59,640 nt of DNA from Cryobacterium sp. GTDB lineage: Bacteria; Actinomycetota; Actinomycetes; Actinomycetales; Microbacteriaceae. Within the stretch, counting starts at the first letter, position 1. Every line of letters starts with the position of its first letter. The notes beneath the pieces are model-generated. The model had not been told where the DNA came from. It saw only the letters and a list, made by a program, of their open reading frames with translations, and searched no databases. A program made the translations under genes and the position numbers. The stretch spans positions 1 through 59,640 of the forward strand of contig JAHBSW010000011.1 in the NCBI GenBank assembly GCA_019638935.1. Direction: 5' to 3'. Below are positions 35,508 to 43,092 of this stretch, in pieces.

Positions 35508-35886
35508 GCTCGATACTCCGTACCGCAGCAATGGTGCGGAGGGCATCACGGTGGTGCGGAGGGTTCTGCTCGAGTGAGTGCTCCGCCTGGAAGATGGCGT
35601 CAGCCACCAATTGCCGCACGTGCTCATTGGCGAGCCGGTAGAACACACGGTTTCCCTCGTGACGGGTGAACACGATCCGTGCGAGGCGCAGCTTGGCGAG
35701 GTGCTGAGACACCGCTGCGGGAGATTTCTCCACCATTTCTGCCAGCGTGTTGACGGGCAACTCACCGTCGCGTAACGCCAAGATGATCCGCACGCGAGTG
35801 GCGTCGGCCAGCATCGAGAACACCTCCACCGCCAACTCCACGTATTCGCTCTCAGGTCCGAGTTGATACTCGCTATCTGCATTCAT
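35500..35886 (-). CDS. ArsR/SmtB-family regulator, 128 aa
   Basis: Winged-helix repressor of the downstream MFS gene. HTH VNTLAEMVEKSPAAVSQHLAKL; wing FTRHEGNRVFYRLAN. No Cys in the alpha-3 region, so it is not an ArsR-type As or CmtR-type Cd sensor. The last helix reads NEHVRQLVADAIFQAEH then SLEQNPPHH, which partly keeps the His positions of the alpha-5 Zn/Ni/Co sensors, suggesting a divalent cation ligand. Three tandem 9-bp repeats lie just upstream (35899-35925). Confidence 0.85.
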   Translation of the reverse strand: MNADSEYQLGPESEYVELAVEVFSMLADATRVRIILALRDGELPVNTLAEMVEKSPAAVSQHLAKLRLARIVFTRHEGNRVFYRLANEHVRQLVADAIFQAEHSLEQNPPHHRDALRTIAAVRSIERA

Positions 35887-35898
35887 ACGCAGATTCTT

Positions 35899-35925
35899 GC
35901 ATACTTCGCATACTTGGCATGCTTC
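35899..35925. repeat. Three tandem 9-bp repeats upstream of arsR
   Basis: GCATACTTC, GCATACTTG and GCATGCTTC are consecutive, starting 13 bases upstream of the arsR start codon. Probable operator for the ArsR protein, or part of its promoter (read on the minus strand). Confidence 0.55.
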
Positions 35926-36445
35926 CGAGTGCGTACAGCACGGGTTGCGAGCTGTGAAGCCGACTTAGCGATTCCGCTGCTCAGCCATGCTTCGTAGGCA
36001 CGGTCTGAACCGGAACAAGGATCTCACGCAAGGTCGCGGCTTAACTCCATGGGATATTCTGCAGTTCCGCATGGGATTCTGGAGCGAGGCCGCCTCGGGG
36101 AGGCCAGTGGCCACGGGGCAGAATGAGATACGCGAACAGGTCACCCTGTGATGAGTCGGGACATGTGTCTCATGTGTCGCTAGACACCTATAATTTTGGG
36201 ACTATCGTCCTGGAGCTTTCGTGATGTTGCGCCAGCAGGTCTGTCCCACTGCCGTGGTAACCATGTCATTTGATCGTCTACCTGCTTCCGCCGCAGAAGC
36301 GTGCGAGCTATTTCAGTGATTGCGCCACCCGGCCTCGAGCGGCGCTCGCGGTGAAGTGAGGCCACTGTCGGCGCTACTTGCGGAGGTTCCGCCGCCCATG
36401 CGATGAGACAAAGGCGGCTGTGTTCGACACCATATCCTGACTTGT
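35926..36445. other. Intergenic stretch spanning the right element end
   Basis: No gene is supported in these 520 bases. 35926-36123 has only a short direct repeat (CATGGGATATTCTG and CATGGGATTCTG around 36050-36080). 36124-36141 is the right inverted end and 36142-36148 the direct repeat. At 36151-36187 a run with repeated GACA/TGTC and CATGTGTC resembles an insertion-sequence terminus, without a transposase. TATAAT occurs at 36189-36194. The NACHT gene follows. Confidence 0.5.
36124..36148. repeat. Right inverted end of the element plus flanking direct repeat
   Basis: TGAGATACGCGAACA (36124-36138) is the exact reverse complement of 2198-2212 and differs at one base from 2175-2189. After GGT comes CACCCTG (36142-36148), the partner of 2165-2171. 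Spacing between inverted end and direct repeat is three bases on both sides. Confidence 0.65.
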
Positions 36446-39400
36446 GTGCGTACACGACTTCCCGGAGATGAACCAGCGAGCAGCGTAGGGCTGGGCATTC
36501 TCAAAACCGTCCTGCGTCTCGCCGGGGGTGAGACGCTGGCAGATGCGATCGGTGATCTAACGGGTCTAGGGCGAACTACCGTTGAAGGTCTGGCCCGCAG
36601 AGCGCTTGAAGCCACCGGTCCCCAGCGGGTCAACGAGTTCAGGTCATTGTCGGACGCAGATCGGGAGTGGGTGGAGCGCGTTCTCGTCTCGTCATACTGT
36701 CGGCTGGCTTCTTTCGCTGATGCCACGATCGCCCGTGAGAGCCTTGTCGGGTCGGAGTCCTTGGCAGCCTTGGTCTTCGGTGCGGGGATGGAAGCGAGCG
36801 ATCGTGAAGAGCTTGAACGAGCGGCCTACGACGTGCGTTCGTACTTTCAGCTGGTCTCGCGGAGCATGGCAACTGTGGTTTCGCAGTGGTATAGATCCGA
36901 CCAGAGAGCAAGCCAAGTAGCTGTGGTGGCGGCGGTTGGGGCTGTACTCGAGACTGTGCGCGACGTGTTGGCGCGCATGGACAATCTAGAGCGAGGAGAG
37001 TCCACCCAGACTGATGGTCTCGCCTCGGAGTCTCTGGGTCGGTTGCTTAGAAAGGAGCTTGAAGAACTCAACCGTGCGCCGGACTACTACCCGGAAGTGT
37101 TTGACAACGTCGTCTTGGCGGCTTCGCTTCATGTCGCAGAATTGGACGACCGTGATTTCAAGCGCTTCGAAGGGCGCGGTCTGTACTGGGAAGGTCAGCT
37201 TTACGGTGAGCGACTAACGCTTGCGCTAGACGCGATGCGCCCGAGCGAGCTCACGGTTCTACTCGGGAACCCAGGGTCGGGGAAGTCAACTATTGCCAAG
37301 GCGCTCGTTGCATCGGAGATACGGAAGGGGCGAACTGCTCTGTATTGTCGCCTGGAGGACTTCAGCCGAGTTTGCTCGAACATGCCGGATGAACCCGGAG
37401 TGGCGGCCCTGATTGCCGCAGCGCAGGCTGCGGGAACCCGAATTGATACGGTGGCCAGCAGGCGGATACTCGGTGACTGGGTATCGGATCGGCACCCGCT
37501 GATTGTGCTGGATGGTCTTGATGAGCTTGCGACCGCGAGCGACTACGCCGTCGCAAGACGTGCGGCAGCGGGGCTTTCCGAGGCCGGTCATCCAGTCCTT
37601 GTCACCTCACGAGTTGCTGGTTATACGGTCCCGTGGAAGGGTGTGTCTCGACATCTCGCGATCTGGCCGCTTGACGACGAGGCACGGGACAACTTTTCTG
37701 AGATGTGGTTTGCGAGCACCGGCGATGACATTGCGCGGAATAGGTTTGCCGCGGTAACAGTCGGAGGATCTCTCGACGAAGTCCTCGACAGTCCTCTGAC
37801 GCTTGGGTTTGTCTGCAGGCTCGCACACTACGGCGACATTCCGATCACGACGGGCGCGATCTTCTCGCGCTTCATCGACCACTTCTTGCGAGCTCCCTGG
37901 AGGGACCCTGCAGTCCAGCGGATTAGCGCCTCCCAGATTGGCCAACTCAAGAAGGCTGCAGAGAGCGTTGCGTGGGCGATGGCCGGTTACGGGACACGAG
38001 ACGACTCGGTGTGGCTTGACATCGCTGAACTTGACGTGATCGATCGCGTTGCGCGAGACCAAGCGGCATATGATGCCTACGCGACTGGCTTGCTGATCCC
38101 GCACGGTCCGGTTGAGCCGCTCGGGGGTACTCAACAGCGTGCGAGATGGCTGCATCGAGCGCTGCACGAGAACTTCGTGGCGCAACGGATCGTGAAGCTT
38201 GTAGAGACGGATGATGCCCGTTGGCGTGACCTTGTCTTTCGCACATCCTTCTCAGCTGCCTGGCGCGGTTCGCTTGTTCAAGCGTTCATGTTGCTTGGTG
38301 AGGGAACAGGAATAAAAGCCGTGCTTCGCTACTTTGAGGAGCAAGTGCAGGCTGGAGATTCACCACTGGGGCACTTGGCGGGAATTTTGACCGACGTAGG
38401 TGTGCATAGTTCCTCTGCTGAGGATCGGCGTCGCACGGCCCTCGTCCTCATTGCTGCCGAGGAATGGTATCGGGCAGCGTATGTTGACCCACGGACGACT
38501 CTCCCTGAACTGCGCGACTATATTCGGAGCGGTAAGCGCCCAAGAGACGAGCAGGTGTGGGTCCGTCTGTATCAGGCAAACCCGCCGGGAAGCGATGACC
38601 TACTCATTGAGGCTGCAGAGGCCGGGTGTGGAACGCCCGAGGGGGAGTTGGCCACCGCCGCAAGGTGGATCAGATTGGGTCGGGCAAGTCAACCGCTGCG
38701 CCAACGCATCATCACTGAACTGTGCTCGACCCACGATTGGCCAATCACCTGGTTTTTACGTCCGCTAGAGGAGCCAGCGCGGAGCGATGCGATCGCTGCT
38801 CTAGCGTCGCTACTCCGAGAACCTGATCCGCGCAGTCGCATCAGCCTTCGTCGGGCGCAATGGATATGGCAGGCAATCGTCGGGCGCGAGTCCTCCCAAC
38901 GCGAAGTTCCCGCGGACCCAGACTTGCTCGCTGCGGTATTACTCGGTCGGAAGGTCGACAACATGGACCGAGACCTGAGCGACCTACGTCATCTAATCAC
39001 CATGCCGTTGTCTGACGAGGACATGCTAATCGCCATAGCGTTGCGGCGACAGGGGTTTGCGATTGCCGCTAGGAATCGTGACTCACTCGCAGCTGCGGAC
39101 GTTTTGTACGACTTGTGGGAGGTTGATGATGCTGGAGGACCAGAGCAGAGGCTCCACCTTACGCCTCTGTCGCCACACCTAGCACTCGCAGTCATCCTGC
39201 AATACGTTGAGCAACCTCCTTTATGGTCCGCCAACCAAATGGAAACGCTGGCATGGGCGCTCGAAGTACTGCGGTGGCATCCTTGTGTTGACTCCATACC
39301 CGGTCTGATGCAGCTCCAAGAACAGGAGTGGGTGCAACGGAACATGGACGCGAACCACTTGCAGTCTGTGATCACAAGACAACCATGGGCCACGCTCGCC

Positions 39401-39793
39401 GCGCAGATCATCGAAAACCCCACGGCGAATCCAGCGTGGGACGCGCAGGTCCTAATCATGGCGGCAAACTGTGCGGACGGGCTCAACCGAACCGTTGAGC
39501 TAGCGCAGGCAACGAAGCTGGAGTACTACGTTGAAGGTCTCAAGCGCTGGGTTCTTGGAGGCGCAGTTGCACCTGCCCCTCAGGAGATTGGCTACCTAGA
39601 GGAGCTCGATGAACTAAACGCCGAGCGTCTCGTAGCGGAGGTAACGGCGTTCGCGAACGAGTGTGAATCGTCGAGCAAGCGAGCCCTGCTAGCGAGGGTG
39701 GAGCGGTCGCTTGATGCGACCGGTCATTTGGCCGATTTCTTTGATCGAATGAGAATTCGACGGACCAAGGAGGTTGCATCACCAGATGGCTGA
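36446..39793 (+). CDS. NACHT-type STAND NTPase, probable anti-phage NLR-like protein
   Basis: A large signalling ATPase of the STAND class. Residues 1-about 240 form an unrecognised helical N-terminal domain. Walker A is LLGNPGSGKSTI (about 272-283), Walker B is LIVLDGLDEL (about 352-361), with the DGLDEL form typical of NACHT. After the NTPase and winged-helix region (to about 600) the rest is helical-repeat-like without obvious LRR or TPR consensus. No recognisable catalytic effector (nuclease, TIR, protease) is visible at either end. GTG at 36446 has no ribosome-binding site; TATCCT about eight bases upstream suggests a leaderless transcript. The codon use is less GC-rich than neighbours, indicating transfer. 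Defence role inferred from family. Confidence 0.8.
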   Translation: MRTRLPGDEPASSVGLGILKTVLRLAGGETLADAIGDLTGLGRTTVEGLARRALEATGPQRVNEFRSLSDADREWVERVLVSSYCRLASFADATIARESLVGSESLAALVFGAGMEASDREELERAAYDVRSYFQLVSRSMATVVSQWYRSDQRASQVAVVAAVGAVLETVRDVLARMDNLERGESTQTDGLASESLGRLLRKELEELNRAPDYYPEVFDNVVLAASLHVAELDDRDFKRFEGRGLYWEGQLYGERLTLALDAMRPSELTVLLGNPGSGKSTIAKALVASEIRKGRTALYCRLEDFSRVCSNMPDEPGVAALIAAAQAAGTRIDTVASRRILGDWVSDRHPLIVLDGLDELATASDYAVARRAAAGLSEAGHPVLVTSRVAGYTVPWKGVSRHLAIWPLDDEARDNFSEMWFASTGDDIARNRFAAVTVGGSLDEVLDSPLTLGFVCRLAHYGDIPITTGAIFSRFIDHFLRAPWRDPAVQRISASQIGQLKKAAESVAWAMAGYGTRDDSVWLDIAELDVIDRVARDQAAYDAYATGLLIPHGPVEPLGGTQQRARWLHRALHENFVAQRIVKLVETDDARWRDLVFRTSFSAAWRGSLVQAFMLLGEGTGIKAVLRYFEEQVQAGDSPLGHLAGILTDVGVHSSSAEDRRRTALVLIAAEEWYRAAYVDPRTTLPELRDYIRSGKRPRDEQVWVRLYQANPPGSDDLLIEAAEAGCGTPEGELATAARWIRLGRASQPLRQRIITELCSTHDWPITWFLRPLEEPARSDAIAALASLLREPDPRSRISLRRAQWIWQAIVGRESSQREVPADPDLLAAVLLGRKVDNMDRDLSDLRHLITMPLSDEDMLIAIALRRQGFAIAARNRDSLAAADVLYDLWEVDDAGGPEQRLHLTPLSPHLALAVILQYVEQPPLWSANQMETLAWALEVLRWHPCVDSIPGLMQLQEQEWVQRNMDANHLQSVITRQPWATLAAQIIENPTANPAWDAQVLIMAANCADGLNRTVELAQATKLEYYVEGLKRWVLGGAVAPAPQEIGYLEELDELNAERLVAEVTAFANECESSSKRALLARVERSLDATGHLADFFDRMRIRRTKEVASPDG

Positions 39794-39962
39794 CTGGACC
39801 GCGGCTCCGCAGCATTTTACCTCTGTATTAGCCCAGATAGTGCCCCGATGTACCTCGAACTGACGGACCGGAGTCTTGACACTGATGTTCTGAGCACAGT
39901 CAGTTTGAACGATGTCTACGTCGTCCTCTGTCATTGTTATTCGAGTGAGTTGCCTCGGCTGA

Positions 39963-40178
39963 ACGCCAGGCTCGACGGAGGAATTTGACCGGCAGCTCGA
40001 GGCGCTTGCTGCTCGCACGGGCCGATCGGAGGCCTCTTATGCCAGCGAGGCGATCAAGGGCTTCCTCGACGACTGGGAGGAGAACTTTCTCGCGAAGGAC
40101 GCGCTCGCCAAGTTCCGCGACTCTGGAGGCGACGCGATCTCGGTCGACGAGATCGACTTCGGGAGCCTTGGTGAGTGA
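39963..40178 (+). pseudogene. RelB/CopG-like antitoxin, start lost
   Basis: The frame reads EEFDRQLEALAARTGRSEAS, then YASEAIKGFLDDWEENFLAKDAL and ends SVDEIDFGSLGE, the usual layout of a ribbon-helix-helix antitoxin with a C-terminal toxin-binding tail. It opens directly after a TGA (39960-39962) with no ATG or GTG before the domain, so the N-terminal strand and start are missing. It overlaps the toxin remnant by four bases (GTGA), the normal operon form. Confidence 0.65.
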
Positions 40179-40436
40179 CCTTCCGCCTCGAGATCACGCC
40201 GAAGGCGCTCAAACAGGCCTCGACGTTCGATCGCACGATTCGATGCAGGATCGAGCGGTTTCTGAAACAGGGTCTCGATCGGTAGAACCCGGGCGCACAG
40301 GCGCGCGCTCGTCGCCCATCCGTTCTGGCGCTATCGAGTCGGTGACTACCGCAGCTTGGCGTCGATCGAGGACGACATCCTGCGTGTGCTCATAAGTCAT
40401 GTCGAGCATCGAAGCAGTAGCTATGAAGAGCGCTGA
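40175..40436 (+). pseudogene. RelE-like toxin, broken by stop and frameshift
   Basis: Begins VTFRLEITPKALKQ from GTG 40175, reaches FLKQGLDR then an in-frame TAG (40283-40285). The rest of a RelE protein continues in another frame: RALVAHPFWRYRVGDYRSLA and DDILRVLISHVEHRSSSYEE, ending TGA 40434-40436. At least two lesions are present, so the toxin is inactive. Confidence 0.7.
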
Positions 40437-40535
40437 AGCCAGTTCGCACCAAGTTCCTGCACGACTGCAGGGTCGCCACCGCAGTTCCGCCGGGTACAAC
40501 CGTGCGCACGGCCATCGTGCACTAGTCTTTGCGGC

Positions 40536-40898
40536 ATGAAGACAGACGAGAAGACTCTGCAGCGGGTCTACCGGATGCCGTTCGCCGCGGTGTACCCCCA
40601 CTACGTCACGAAGGTGGAGAAGAAGGGTCGCACGAAAGCCGAGCTTCATCAGGTCATCGCCTGGTTGACCGGCTTCTCCGACGCCGACATCGCGCGTCAC
40701 CTGGCGGACGAGACGTCGTTCGAGGGCTTCTTCGCCGACGCGCGTCTCAATCCGAACGCCTCGCTGATCACGGGCGTCATCTGCGGGGTGCGGGTCGAAG
40801 AGATCGAGGAACCCCTCATGCAGCGACTGCGCTACCTCGACAAGCTGGTCGATGAGCTGGCCCGGGGCAAGGCCATGGAGAAGATTCTGCGTTCGTGA
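40536..40898 (+). CDS. DUF2200 protein, 120 aa
   Basis: Matches the DUF2200 family, small proteins of unknown function. Signature regions: [38 protein letters not shown] and [45 protein letters not shown]. Normal full length. ATG at 40536; no strong ribosome-binding site. Stands alone. Confidence 0.88.
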   Translation: MKTDEKTLQRVYRMPFAAVYPHYVTKVEKKGRTKAELHQVIAWLTGFSDADIARHLADETSFEGFFADARLNPNASLITGVICGVRVEEIEEPLMQRLRYLDKLVDELARGKAMEKILRS

Positions 40899-40993
40899 GC
40901 TCCGGTTTTTCGCGGTAAACGCGGCCGGCGTGTCGCTGCGACGGTAGTGATGTCGGTCGCACCTCGTTCTATGAACCCCGCAGCTGCGATATG

Positions 40994-41019
40994 ATGAATT
41001 CATAAAGTCGTGAACTCAT
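40994..41019. promoter_or_regulatory. Probable ArsR operator upstream of the arsR-sulP operon
   Basis: ATGAATTCAT (40994-41003) is a perfect palindrome, followed at 41010 by the similar GTGAACTCAT. It lies 33 bases before the GTG at 41036. Paired AT-rich dyads are typical ArsR-family sites. Confidence 0.6.
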
Positions 41020-41035
41020 CGAAGGGTTGTGCCGC

Positions 41036-41401
41036 GTGCTCAGCGATCCGAATCGCCCGCTGTACGAGGTGAAGGCGGGCCTGTTCAAGGGACTCGCTCA
41101 TCCGATCCGCATCCGCATCCTCGAAGTGCTGTCGGCGGCGCCCGAGGTCTCGGTGTCGCAACTGCTCAGCGCGACCGATCTCGAAGCATCCCACCTGTCG
41201 CAGCATCTCTCGGTGCTGCGACGAAACCGCCTCGTGCTCGCGGAGCGGCGCGCGAGCCAGGTGTTCTACCGCCTCGCGTATCCGCAGGTCGCCGATCTGC
41301 TTCGCGTCGCGAGGTCGCTGCTCGGCGAGATCCTCGAGGCCACGCAGGAGCAGCTCGTCGAGCGCGAAGGGCTTCCTGTGATTCCGGTCGCGGCACCGTG
41401 A
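41036..41401 (+). CDS. ArsR-family regulator, 121 aa
   Basis: Winged-helix regulator, VKAGLFKGLAHPIRIRILEV, HTH LEASHLSQHLSVLRRNRLV, wing ERRASQVFYRLAYP. No Cys remain in the chosen protein, so it is not an obvious thiolate metal sensor. GTG at 41036 is chosen (GAAGGG nine bases upstream); the TTG at 41027 is less likely. Its TGA overlaps the sulP GTG by four bases, so it probably controls that transporter. Confidence 0.85.
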   Translation: MLSDPNRPLYEVKAGLFKGLAHPIRIRILEVLSAAPEVSVSQLLSATDLEASHLSQHLSVLRRNRLVLAERRASQVFYRLAYPQVADLLRVARSLLGEILEATQEQLVEREGLPVIPVAAP

Positions 41402-43092
41402 GCGCGAACAGTACGAGTCCCGGCATCGTCGCGCGAGGGCTCGCGGTCGCGCGCAAGCTCTCGCCGTCGCTCGCCGACTATCGGGGTCTCGAGAAGACCT
41501 GGCGAGTGGATGTCGTGGCCGGGGTCACCGTCGGCATCGTCGCCCTGCCGCTGGCCCTCGCCTTCGGGGTGAGCTCGGGCGCCGGCGCCGAGGCCGGACT
41601 CATCACCGCGATCATCGCGGGAGTCATCGGCGCGGTGTTCGGCGGCTCGAACGTGCAGGTGTCGGGGCCGACGGGCGCCATGGTCGTGGTGCTCGCACCG
41701 ATCATCGCCCTCTACGGCACCGCGGTGCTGCCGATGCTGTGCTTGATGGCGGGCGTCATCGTGCTGCTGGCGGGCATCCTGCGCCTGGGACGAACGGTGA
41801 GCTACATCCCGTGGCCCGTCATCGAGGGCTTCACCCTCGGCATCGCGATCATCATCTTCTTCCAACAGGTGCCCACCGCCACGGGAACCGCGGTGGGGGA
41901 GAGCACGAATGCGCTCCTTGCCGCCGTGCAGTCGCTCACGACGGTGACCTGGCCGAAGCTCGGCTGGTCGCTCGCCATCGTCGCCGTCGTCGTGCTCATC
42001 ATGGTGCTCGCGCCGCGCGCCCACCCCCGTTTTCCCGGATCCCTGGTCGCGATAGTCGTTGCCGCTCTCGCGGTGCACCTGCTCGATCTGCCGGTCGACA
42101 CCATCGGAGAGCTGCCCGCCGGGCTTCCGGCACCCGTGCTGCCGACGGCCGATCTGCCGATGCTCTCGGTGCTGCTCGGTCCCGCGATCGCCGTCGCCGC
42201 CCTCGCCGCGATCGAGTCGCTGCTGTCGGCGCGAGTCGCGGCGTCCATGGCCGACACCGGTGCCTACGACGCCGACCGCGAGCTCGTCGGGCAGGGGCTC
42301 GCCTCCATCGGGGCGGCATTCTTCGGCGGGATGCCGGCCACGGGTGCGATCGCCCGCACCGCGGTCAACGTGCGTGCGGGGGCACGCACGCGCGTCGCGT
42401 CGATCACTCACGGCGTGCTGCTGCTGCTCATCGTGCTGGTCGGCGCCGCGGTGGTCTCGCGCATCCCGCTCGCGGCTCTCGCCGGTGTGCTCATGGTGAC
42501 GGCGTTTCGCATGGTGAACCTGCGAACCGTGCGCACGGTCGTCGGCGCGACCCGCTCCGACGCGATCGTGTTCGTCATCACCGCGCTGGTGACGGTCAGC
42601 GTCGACCTCATCTACGCGGTGCTCATCGGCATCGCCGTGGCCGCGTTCTTCGCTCTGCGCCAGCTCGCGCGGGCGAGCGGTGTGCACCGCGACGAGCTGC
42701 CGGGCGCGGTGGAGGCCGGTGACGAGCGCATCGCACTGTTCCGACTCGAGGGGTCGCTCTTCTTCGGTGCGGCCGAACGGATGCTGGAACGCGTCGGGTC
42801 GCTGCGCGACATCGAGGTCGTCATCATCCGGATGTCGCAGCTGCAGCTGATCGACGCGACGGGTGCGCAGGTCGTCACCGAGATGATCACGGCACTGGAG
42901 CGTCGCGGCATCACCGTGCTCGTCAAAGGGATCCAGCCGCGGCACCTGCAGCTCGCGGCCCGGGTCGGGGTGCTGCGCGCGCTGCGACACAAGAAGCACC
43001 TCTTCGACGAGCTGGAGCCGGCAGTGGAGCACGCGCGGAGTCACGTGCGGCGCGCTGCCGCCGCCACTAGCGGCACGACATCGTGGCGTTGA
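41398..43092 (+). CDS. SulP-family anion transporter with STAS domain, 564 aa
   Basis: An inner-membrane sulfate/bicarbonate-type anion transporter. Features: DVVAGVTVGIVALPLALAFG, VFGGSNVQVSGPTGAMVVVL, FFGGMPATGAIARTAVNVRAG, and a C-terminal STAS domain (DIEVVIIRMSQLQLIDATGA). About 12 spans. GTG at 41398 overlaps the regulator stop. Ends by running 26 bases into the end of the convergent gene. Substrate not decided by sequence. Confidence 0.92.
   Translation: MSANSTSPGIVARGLAVARKLSPSLADYRGLEKTWRVDVVAGVTVGIVALPLALAFGVSSGAGAEAGLITAIIAGVIGAVFGGSNVQVSGPTGAMVVVLAPIIALYGTAVLPMLCLMAGVIVLLAGILRLGRTVSYIPWPVIEGFTLGIAIIIFFQQVPTATGTAVGESTNALLAAVQSLTTVTWPKLGWSLAIVAVVVLIMVLAPRAHPRFPGSLVAIVVAALAVHLLDLPVDTIGELPAGLPAPVLPTADLPMLSVLLGPAIAVAALAAIESLLSARVAASMADTGAYDADRELVGQGLASIGAAFFGGMPATGAIARTAVNVRAGARTRVASITHGVLLLLIVLVGAAVVSRIPLAALAGVLMVTAFRMVNLRTVRTVVGATRSDAIVFVITALVTVSVDLIYAVLIGIAVAAFFALRQLARASGVHRDELPGAVEAGDERIALFRLEGSLFFGAAERMLERVGSLRDIEVVIIRMSQLQLIDATGAQVVTEMITALERRGITVLVKGIQPRHLQLAARVGVLRALRHKKHLFDELEPAVEHARSHVRRAAAATSGTTSWR

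Larger units (their letters stand above)
2172..36141. mobile_element. Putative 34-kb integrated element carrying Cd, Cu and other resistance genes, inserted at tRNA-Ala 3' end
   Basis: The left end AGGTGTTCGCGTAACTCA (2172-2189) and the reverse complement of the right end ACCTGTTCGCGTATCTCA (36124-36141) match at 15 of 18 positions. Both are directly flanked by CACCCTG. The first genes inside the left end encode a DDE-type transposase-like protein and recombinase-like proteins; cargo genes for cadmium, copper, fluoride and an efflux pump follow. Core genes (rsfS, tRNA) lie to the left. What I see is the repeat structure and gene content; that the element moved as one unit is an inference. An IS3-family element lies nested inside, so the present contents were acquired in steps. 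The right limit could also extend further if the NACHT gene belongs to an older island at the same tRNA. Confidence 0.6.

Noticed and set aside
36180-36455. Minus-strand frame of 91 codons before the NACHT gene
   Set aside because: Crosses the promoter region of the NACHT gene, has no ribosome-binding site and no protein-like pattern.
41266-43044. 592-codon minus-strand frame inside sulP
   Set aside because: His/Asp/Arg-rich shadow of the SulP gene, without any domain pattern.
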